6,272 nt of DNA from Candidatus Glassbacteria bacterium RIFCSPLOWO2_12_FULL_58_11 (lineage in GTDB: Bacteria > Gemmatimonadota > Glassbacteria > GWA2-58-10). The stretch lies in assembly GCA_001780825.1 (NCBI GenBank), contig MFIX01000097.1:8006-14277 (forward strand), written 5' to 3'. The position numbers were made by a program, and so were the translations under genes. The notes beneath the pieces were generated by a model that saw only the letters and a list, made by a program, of their open reading frames with translations, did not search any database and had not been told where the DNA came from. Below, piece after piece: positions 1 through 5,243 of this stretch; positions within the stretch are counted from its first letter, which is position 1; each line of letters starts with the position of its first letter.

Positions 1-1128
1 GTGGAGCAGGGCATCTCGGTGTATTACGGGCCGATGCTTTATGGGGGAGTAAGTTTCGCGATTATCGAGGACCGCAAGTGGAAATCCTCACCGACAATGA
101 AACTGCCAGAGGCAAAGATAATCAACGGCTGGGCGCAGAACCCGGATTTCGACTCGGCAAAAGAGGGCGATGTGCCGGGCGCGGAGCTTTTGGGGCCGCG
201 GCAGGAGAAATTTCTCGAGCGCTGGGCCGCGGACTGGAGCGGCGGCGCCTGGATGAAAGTGGTAGTCTCCCAGACCCTTTTCGCCAATGTGGCGACTCTG
301 CCTCCGCCGGCCAACAGCGATGAGGTAACCCCGCGGCTGAAAGTCATGAAGCAGGGGGAGTACTCCGAGGGCGAACATCCGGTCCAGGACCATGATTCGA
401 ACGGTTGGCCGCAGAGCGGCAGGAACCGGGCGCTGGAATCTATGCGGCGCGCTTTCGCCTTTCATATCTCCGGGGACCAGCACCTGGGCAGCACGGTGCA
501 GTATGGGATCGAAGACTGGCACGATGCGGGCTTTGCGCTTTGCGTACCTTCGGTGGCCAATGTCTGGCCCAGGCGCTGGTTTCCCTCCGAGCCGGGAAAG
601 AACCGCGCTCCCGGAGCGCCGAGGTACACGGGTGATTTCAAAGACGGCTTCGGGAACCGGATCAGCGTTTATGCGGTCTCCAACCCGTACGCGGACGGCA
701 TTGAGCCGGCCTGGATCAATCACCGCGCGCCCGGATACGGGATCGTGAAGTTCAACCGCGAGACGCGAAAGATCTCTGTCGCCAACTGGCCGCGCTGGGT
801 CGATCCTTCAACGCCCGGCGCCAGGCCCTATCCCGGCTGGCCGGTCACTTTCGACCAGACCGATAATTACGGCCGAAAAGCCTCGGCCTGGCTGCCCGAG
901 CTAACTGTAAGCGGCCTGGACGATCCAGTGGTGCAGGTGATCGACGAGGCCGGGGGGGAGATAGTTTATACCCTGCGTATCCGGGGCGGGACTTTCCGGC
1001 CCAAGGTTTTCAAGGAGGGGTTTTACCGGCTGAAAGTGGGAGAACCGGGTACGGAGAAGATGAAAGTCCTCACTCACCTTCAAGCCCTGCCGGAGGGTGC
1101 GGCGAAGAAGATCGAGTTGCAGTTCTAA
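1..1128 (+). CDS. PhoD-like metallophosphoesterase, C-terminal part (5' truncated by window edge)
   Basis: This is the last 375 residues of a PhoD/alkaline phosphatase D-like metallophosphoesterase. The family hydrolyses phosphate mono- or diesters with a metal centre and is usually exported. The frame is open to base 1, so the GTG there is most likely an internal Val codon. The signal peptide and N-terminal metal ligands expected of the family would lie upstream. Visible family features (residues counted from base 1) are the core strand GVSFAIIEDRKWKS near 16-29, the LGPRQEKFLERW helix near 64-75 followed by WMKVVVSQ (84-91), the NGWPQSGRNR segment (134-143), and the metal-binding GDQH at 158-161. 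HRAPGYGIVKFNRETRKI (241-258) matches the C-terminal region seen in this family. Residues from about 295 to 375 look like a small beta-rich appended domain. The gene ends at TAA 1126-1128, convergent with the kinase gene and 51 bases from its stop. The substrate is unknown; a phosphatase in phosphate scavenging is the simplest reading. Confidence 0.82.
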   Translation: MEQGISVYYGPMLYGGVSFAIIEDRKWKSSPTMKLPEAKIINGWAQNPDFDSAKEGDVPGAELLGPRQEKFLERWAADWSGGAWMKVVVSQTLFANVATLPPPANSDEVTPRLKVMKQGEYSEGEHPVQDHDSNGWPQSGRNRALESMRRAFAFHISGDQHLGSTVQYGIEDWHDAGFALCVPSVANVWPRRWFPSEPGKNRAPGAPRYTGDFKDGFGNRISVYAVSNPYADGIEPAWINHRAPGYGIVKFNRETRKISVANWPRWVDPSTPGARPYPGWPVTFDQTDNYGRKASAWLPELTVSGLDDPVVQVIDEAGGEIVYTLRIRGGTFRPKVFKEGFYRLKVGEPGTEKMKVLTHLQALPEGAAKKIELQF

Positions 1129-1179
1129 GAATTTTACCCGGAGCTAGGGCAAGAGGTCGGAGGCTTGAAGGCAGGCGGA

Positions 1180-4100
1180 TCAATCGCCGAAAATATTCTC
1201 CAGCGCCTGGCTTAATTCATCGATATTGTAAGGTTTTTCGATCCGGCCGCGGAACCCGTAGCTCCTGAACTCGGAAAGGGGCTGGGCGTCGGAATATCCA
1301 CTGGAGATTATCCCTCTTACATCCGGGTCGAGCTCTAAAAGCTTTTTCATGGTTTCCCTGCCTCCCATCCCTCCGGCTACTGTAAGATCGAGGATGACGG
1401 CATCGAATGGTTCGCCCTCCCGGGCCGCATTCCGGTAAAGATCCAGGGCTTGTTCTCCCTCCCCGGCCTGGACCGCCTCATGCCCCAGTTCCGCCAGGAT
1501 GCGCAGCGCCACTTCCCGTACCGCCGGGTCATCATCCATAAACAGGATTTTTTTCCTGGAATTGTTCACTTTCGATCTGGAGCTGACGGTTTTCGGAGCC
1601 TTTTCGGCGGCGGCCGGCAGGTAAAGGCTGAAAACAGCGCCCGAACCTGGCCTGGATTGCACTTCCATGTGTCCCTCATGCTTTTTGACAATTGAATAGG
1701 AAGTGGTCAGCCCCAGGCCGTTGCCCTGCTGCTTTGTCGTAAAATAGGGATCGAAAATTTTGGATAGGTGTTCCTCGGCTATGCCGACCCCCTGATCTTC
1801 AACACTGATTTTAATATAATTCCCCTTTTCCAGAGGCAGGTGCGAATTTGATTTCAGGGTAATGTTCTCCGCCCGGATGTTGATTTCCCCGCCTCCGGGC
1901 ATGGCCTGGCTGGCGTTAATCACCAGGTTGTTGATCACCTGGCTGATCTGGTTCTCATCGACCTTGACGCTCCACAGGTTATCGGGTACCGAATATTTGC
2001 ATTTGACATTGGTGCCCCGCAACGAGAAGCTGGACCATTCTTTCAGCAGCCCGGGAAGGCGGCAGATTTTCCTCAGCGGCACTCCGCCCTTGGAAAAAGT
2101 AATCAGTTGCTGGGTGAGATTTCTGGCCCGCAGGCTGGCATGCTCGGCCTCGGTGAGAATCTCGGTTATTTTTTTGTCATCCGGCAGGAGAACTTTAAGC
2201 AGTGAGATATTGCCGAGGATCGCAGTAAGGATGTTGTTGAAATCGTGAGCGATTCCGCCGGCGAGAACGCCGATGGATTCGAGCTTGTCGGCCCGGGTCC
2301 GCTCCTGCTCCAGCAGCTTGCTTTCGGTTATGTCCAGGGCAATGCCGTAAACGCCGCTGATATTCCCCAGGCTGTCGCGGAGCGGTTCCAGGTGTACTGC
2401 ATAAGTGAGATTATTAAAAGTTTGCTCATAATTGACGGATTCGCCTTTCAGCGCCCGCAGATGCATGGCGATGGAAAGGTATTCCGGGTCATCCGTCTTG
2501 AAAAATTCAAACAGGTTTTTACCCACTGCCTCGCCTGTCCGCAGTCCTAGATTTTTCAGCCCTATACCTTCCGACAGGGTAAATTTAAGCTCCGGATCCA
2601 CGGTCCAGATGACAGCGGGCAGGTTGTTGACCGCGAACCTGAACCTTTCCTCGCTGCCGCGAAGGGCCTCCTCGGCCTGCCGGCGCTCGGAAATTTCCTT
2701 TTTCAGGAATTCCAGCGCATTGTGAAGCTCGATATTTTTCTCTTTGAGTATTTTTGATTCCTTAAGTTTCTGCCCCTCTTTGAAAATTCCGTACAACATT
2801 CCGCCCAGGCCGATCGCGCACAGGCTGATAAACCACCAGGTGCTCCAGAAGGCCGGAGCGATAATGAAAGAGAATTCCGCCGGGCTTAGGCTCCAGGCGC
2901 CATCTTTATTTCCAGCTTTGACCCGGAAAGTGTATTTTCCGGGAGGGAGATGGGTATACTGGACGGAGTTCTGGGCGGATTCGTACCATTCCGGCGAGGA
3001 GCCTTCCAGTTGGTATTTATAGGTCACGGTTTCCGGAGCGCTATGACAGATCCCGGTAAAGTTAAATTTTAAATGTTTTTCGGAGAATTTCAGGCGGCAG
3101 CCGTTGTTCAACAGCCGGTTATCGAAGGACCTGACCTCCGTAATGTGCACCGGCGGCGGAACCAGTCCCGGACGATCCAGTTCCGGGTCATAGAAGCTCA
3201 CGCCGCTTACCGTTCCGAGCCATAATTTCCCCTGGCGGTCCATCACTGCTCCATTGCGGACTATTTGATTCGAGATCAACCCGTCGCTCTTGTTAAACCA
3301 CCTGATCGATGATCCATCGTAACGGATTAGGCCATGACTGGTCCCGAAATAGAACTGATTATCACGCTCGGTGATCGTAAAGCAAGCGGATTTTGGCAGT
3401 CCCTCGACCGGATCGAATTGCCGGAAAGATAACCCGTCATAAACAGCTATCCCGGAGTCCGTGCCGATCCAGAGCTTGCCGTTTTTATCCTTGAAGATGG
3501 TCAAAATAAAGTCACTTCCCAGGCCATCTTTTGCAGTGAAAGTCCTCCAGTTTTTTCCATCGAAGCGGCTGATCCCGCCGCCATAAGTACCGAACCACAG
3601 ATTGCCGCTTTTGTCCTCGCAGAGCCCATAGACGGCAGGATTAGCCGGTCCATCCCCGGCATGGAAACTCCGCCACTCCTTACCGTCAAACCGGCTGACC
3701 CCGTTGTGTGTGCCGAACCACAGCACGCCCCTGGAATCTTTCAGGGCAATATTGATAAAGTTGTCGGCGAGCCCGTTATCCTGGTTGAATGTCCGCCAGT
3801 TTTTGCCGTCGAACCGGCTCACACCTCCGCCAAAGGTCCCGAACCAGAGGCTGCCGTCATCGGCCTCGGCGATTCCATAGACCGCCATCTCGCCCAGGCC
3901 ATCCCTGACTGTAAAAGTCCGCCAGCCGGCGCTGTTGAAACGGGATAGCCCGGCATCCGTGCCGAACCACATGTTCCCTTTCGAATCTTCGAATATGCAG
4001 TCCAAACTGTTGGAAGCCAACCCGTCTTTGCGCGTATAATTCAGAAAATTCAGTCCATTGAGCCGGCTGACGCCGCCGACAGTTCCGAACCACAAATTCC

Positions 4101-4995
4101 CTTCCCGGTCCTTGAGCAGCTTGAGCACATAATTATTTGCCAGGCCCTGGTCCTCGGAGATCACTGACCACCTGCCGGCGGCGAAATAAGAGATTCCCTT
4201 ACGGGTGGCGCACCAGATTCTACCCTCCCGGTCTTTGACCATCGAGAGAATGTATTTGTCACAAAGCCCATCCTCGGTGGAATATTTCCGCCAGGAGGCG
4301 CCGTCGAAGATGCTGATGCCGTCCTGGGTCCCCAGCCAGATTTCTCCGGGGCTGGCCTCCAGGATTGAGCGCACGACATTGTTCGTCAGCCCATCCTTAA
4401 CCGTAAAGGTTTCGAACCGGCCTCCCCGATATCTCGTCACCCCCTCCAGCGTGCCGAACCAGAAGCTCCCTTGCGAGTCCTGCAGCATCGAAAACACATT
4501 GCTTACAGCCAGACCGTCTTTCTCCGTGAAAGTTCGCCACCCGCTGCCGTCATACCGGCTCACTCCATCTCGGGTTGCGAACCAGAGGCAGCCACTTCGG
4601 TCTTCAAGGATCCCGGAGATAAAATCGGAGATCAGGCCATCCCGGCTGGTAAAAGATTGCCAGGTTTTTCCATTGAAGCGACTCGCACCTTTATCGGTTC
4701 CGAACCAGAAATCACCCTTCGAGTCTTCCAGGATCGCTTTGACTGAATTATGGATCAGGCCCTCGGCGGTAGTGAAATTAGTAAAAGTACGCCCGTCGAA
4801 CCGGGAAACTCCGCCCCAGGTGCCGAACCAGATAAAACCCTTGCTGTCCTGCATGATTGAGATTACCTCGGATTGCGGCAGACCGTCGTCCGAGGTGTAG
4901 TTGAAGATGGGCAGGGACTGGGAAAAGAGATAAAGGGGCAGAACCAGCTGAAGTGCGCCGATAGCAAGCAGGCGGCTGTATGTATACCTGAACAT
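1180..4995 (-). CDS. Hybrid two-component sensor histidine kinase with double seven-bladed Reg_prop sensor
   Basis: This complete 1271-residue membrane sensor kinase senses in the periplasm and phosphorylates in the cytoplasm. In order: signal peptide or N-terminal anchor (about 1-26); 14 Reg_prop blades with a period near 41 residues (33-604); Y_Y_Y domain (about 641-712); membrane span (716-737); coiled coil (741-785); PAS (about 781-890); HisKA with AGGIAHDFNN and phospho-acceptor His917; HATPase_c with N-box N1023/N1027, G1 box DQGVGI (D1067-I1072), F-box IFDPYFTTK (1080-1088) and G2 box GNGLGL (1091-1096); and a C-terminal receiver (about 1148-1271) with acidic D1154-D1156, phospho-acceptor Asp1203 and Lys1254-Pro. 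All catalytic residues appear intact. The propeller and Y_Y_Y arrangement is that of HTCS glycan sensors, but the AraC-type DNA-binding domain usual in HTCS is absent, since the protein stops right after the receiver. ATG 4995 is chosen because it gives the signal peptide, has a GGGGA site four bases upstream, and lies about 54 bases below a good promoter. The gene is divergent from a GH28-like gene. Confidence 0.95.
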   Translation of the reverse strand: MFRYTYSRLLAIGALQLVLPLYLFSQSLPIFNYTSDDGLPQSEVISIMQDSKGFIWFGTWGGVSRFDGRTFTNFTTAEGLIHNSVKAILEDSKGDFWFGTDKGASRFNGKTWQSFTSRDGLISDFISGILEDRSGCLWFATRDGVSRYDGSGWRTFTEKDGLAVSNVFSMLQDSQGSFWFGTLEGVTRYRGGRFETFTVKDGLTNNVVRSILEASPGEIWLGTQDGISIFDGASWRKYSTEDGLCDKYILSMVKDREGRIWCATRKGISYFAAGRWSVISEDQGLANNYVLKLLKDREGNLWFGTVGGVSRLNGLNFLNYTRKDGLASNSLDCIFEDSKGNMWFGTDAGLSRFNSAGWRTFTVRDGLGEMAVYGIAEADDGSLWFGTFGGGVSRFDGKNWRTFNQDNGLADNFINIALKDSRGVLWFGTHNGVSRFDGKEWRSFHAGDGPANPAVYGLCEDKSGNLWFGTYGGGISRFDGKNWRTFTAKDGLGSDFILTIFKDKNGKLWIGTDSGIAVYDGLSFRQFDPVEGLPKSACFTITERDNQFYFGTSHGLIRYDGSSIRWFNKSDGLISNQIVRNGAVMDRQGKLWLGTVSGVSFYDPELDRPGLVPPPVHITEVRSFDNRLLNNGCRLKFSEKHLKFNFTGICHSAPETVTYKYQLEGSSPEWYESAQNSVQYTHLPPGKYTFRVKAGNKDGAWSLSPAEFSFIIAPAFWSTWWFISLCAIGLGGMLYGIFKEGQKLKESKILKEKNIELHNALEFLKKEISERRQAEEALRGSEERFRFAVNNLPAVIWTVDPELKFTLSEGIGLKNLGLRTGEAVGKNLFEFFKTDDPEYLSIAMHLRALKGESVNYEQTFNNLTYAVHLEPLRDSLGNISGVYGIALDITESKLLEQERTRADKLESIGVLAGGIAHDFNNILTAILGNISLLKVLLPDDKKITEILTEAEHASLRARNLTQQLITFSKGGVPLRKICRLPGLLKEWSSFSLRGTNVKCKYSVPDNLWSVKVDENQISQVINNLVINASQAMPGGGEINIRAENITLKSNSHLPLEKGNYIKISVEDQGVGIAEEHLSKIFDPYFTTKQQGNGLGLTTSYSIVKKHEGHMEVQSRPGSGAVFSLYLPAAAEKAPKTVSSRSKVNNSRKKILFMDDDPAVREVALRILAELGHEAVQAGEGEQALDLYRNAAREGEPFDAVILDLTVAGGMGGRETMKKLLELDPDVRGIISSGYSDAQPLSEFRSYGFRGRIEKPYNIDELSQALENIFGD
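3184..4899 (-). repeat. Fourteen tandem Reg_prop propeller repeats (about 123 bases each)
   Basis: Coding tandem repeat within the kinase, residues about 33-604. The consensus blade is DGL..N.V..I.ED..G.LWFGT..GVSRFDG..WRTFT. The W-x-G/A-T anchors fall at residues 56, 97, 138, 179, 220, 261, 302, 343, 384, 426, 467, 509, 549 and 592, giving steps of 40-43 residues. Blades 3 and 6 carry WFAT and WCAT, and blade 13 has Tyr for Trp. Fourteen blades fit two seven-bladed propellers, the known periplasmic sensor form of HTCS proteins. The last blade ends in SFYDPE, the usual exit into the Y_Y_Y domain. The copies are diverged at the DNA level, so this is an old protein repeat, not a simple-sequence array. 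Confidence 0.93.
3505..3885 (-). repeat. Recent-looking two-blade duplication inside the sensor (blades 9-10 and 11-12)
   Basis: Residues 371-414 (bases 3754-3885) and 454-497 (bases 3505-3636) align without gaps at an 83-residue offset, with about 29 of 44 positions identical by hand count. Shared features found in no other blade are the AVYG start and an extra Gly before SRFDGKNWRTF (FGGGVSRF and YGGGISRF). The intervening blade 10 lacks both. The simplest reading is that a two-blade unit was copied in tandem. Blades 10 and 12 are less alike (HNGVSRFDG and DSGIAVYDG), so either the second blade diverged faster or gene conversion acted only on blades 9 and 11. Confidence 0.65.
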
Positions 4996-4998
4996 GAT

Positions 4999-5010
4999 TC
5001 CCCGGCCGGG
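4999..5010 (-). promoter_or_regulatory. Ribosome binding site of the kinase gene, joined to a GC palindrome
   Basis: On the minus strand the leader reads CCCGGCCGGGGAATC directly before ATG. GGGGA, four bases from the start codon, is a usable but short-spaced Shine-Dalgarno site. The perfect 10-base palindrome CCCGGCCGGG at 5001-5010 overlaps its G-run, so a CCC/GGG mini-stem could partly hide the site. No other in-frame ATG lies between here and the promoter. Confidence 0.5.
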
Positions 5011-5055
5011 ATAACAGTGCGCGTGATGACTCCGGACTTCTGCTGGATTTCTGCG

Positions 5056-5093
5056 ATTATACCATACATGAAGTTAGCTTACAAAGTTTTTTT
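5056..5093 (-). promoter_or_regulatory. Sigma-70-type promoter for the hybrid kinase, with upstream A-tract
   Basis: Read on the minus strand, TTGTAA (5084-5079) is followed by exactly 17 bases and then a consensus TATAAT (5061-5056). Seven A residues (5093-5087) lie just upstream of the -35 box, where an UP element would sit. The start of transcription would be near 5049, giving a leader of about 54 bases before ATG 4995. The -10 is perfect and the -35 matches 4 of 6. This supports the kinase being transcribed from its own promoter, divergent from the GH28-like gene. Confidence 0.65.
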
Positions 5094-5125
5094 GCGAGAG
5101 TCAGCTTTCAGTATGCAAAGAAAAG

Positions 5126-5156
5126 CCCGGGGCTCAATCGAATATTCCCCGCCGGG
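5126..5156. promoter_or_regulatory. Interrupted GC inverted repeat in the divergent region
   Basis: CCCGG (5126-5130) pairs with CCGGG (5152-5156). After skipping a bulged G5151, GG (5131-5132) pairs with CC (5149-5150). The result is a seven-pair stem around a 16-base AT-rich loop that itself contains the 8-base palindrome GAATATTC (5140-5147). The element lies between the two divergent promoter candidates and overlaps the -35 position of the plus-strand one, so it is a possible protein binding site. It is not followed by a T-run in either direction and so does not look like a terminator. Confidence 0.3.
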
Positions 5157-5173
5157 AGAAGCTTCTGTATATT
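5145..5173 (+). promoter_or_regulatory. Weak candidate promoter for the GH28-like gene
   Basis: TATATT at 5168-5173 matches 5 of 6 bases of a sigma-70 -10 box. The hexamer 17 bases upstream is TTCCCC (5145-5150), a poor -35 box. A start near 5180 would leave a leader of about 64 bases to ATG 5244. A weak -35 would fit a promoter that needs an activator, but the call rests on one hexamer in an AT-rich spot. Confidence 0.3.
5157..5166. promoter_or_regulatory. Perfect 10-base palindrome in the promoter spacer (possible operator)
   Basis: AGAAGCTTCT is a perfect palindrome and ends one base before the TATATT box of the plus-strand promoter candidate. It sits in the spacer where a repressor or a spacer-binding activator would act. 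At ten bases it could arise by chance, and the symmetry does not extend outward. Its position is the main argument for it. Confidence 0.3.
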
Positions 5174-5194
5174 AGGACAGTCCGAAGCCGCCAA

Positions 5195-5207
5195 GCGCAA
5201 GTTGCGC
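5195..5207. promoter_or_regulatory. 13-base perfect inverted repeat upstream of the GH28-like gene (possible operator)
   Basis: GCGCAA (5195-5200) and TTGCGC (5202-5207) are perfect reverse complements around a single G. The site lies 36 bases before ATG 5244 and downstream of the -10 candidate, a common place for an operator of a dimeric regulator. The one-base centre is too tight for an RNA hairpin using all six pairs, so a DNA site is more likely than an RNA structure. The regulator cannot be named. Confidence 0.35.
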
Positions 5208-5228
5208 CATTCAATTCACTATCACTGG

Positions 5229-5236
5229 AAAGGAAA
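5229..5236 (+). promoter_or_regulatory. Ribosome binding site of the GH28-like gene
   Basis: The purine-rich AAAGGAAA contains AGGA (5231-5234) nine bases before ATG 5244. It decides the start, since the codons after this ATG encode a normal signal peptide. Confidence 0.75.
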
Positions 5237-5243
5237 CCGGACT

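Noticed and set aside
1..3. GTG at base 1 as the true start of the phosphatase
   Set aside because: It coincides with the window edge. No upstream ribosome site can be judged, there is no signal peptide, and the N-terminal metal-binding part of the family is missing, so the gene almost certainly begins upstream.
88..723. Minus-strand open frame of 211 codons over the phosphatase gene
   Set aside because: The GC-rich coding strand produces long antisense frames. The plus-strand product carries PhoD motifs including GDQH, and the antisense product shows none.
1129..1179. Possible bidirectional terminator between the convergent phosphatase and kinase genes
   Set aside because: Only a three-pair CCC/GGG stem (around 1137-1149) was found and no T-run follows it. 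Termination here is not supported by sequence.
3184..4899. Repeat array as a possible CRISPR or satellite
   Set aside because: The 123-base periodicity is entirely explained by Reg_prop protein blades in one open frame. There are no identical short repeats with unique spacers.
4205..4900. Plus-strand open frame of 231 codons opposite the propeller repeats
   Set aside because: It is the antisense shadow of the repeat array. Its protein repeats with the same period of about 41 residues, is rich in Ser/Pro/Arg, matches no family I recognise, and has the kinase gene as a far better explanation.
5087..5117. Second plus-strand promoter: TTGCGA (5092-5097) with TATGCA (5112-5117)
   Set aside because: The spacing is only 14 bases and the -10 match is weak. 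The TATATT site further down is preferred.
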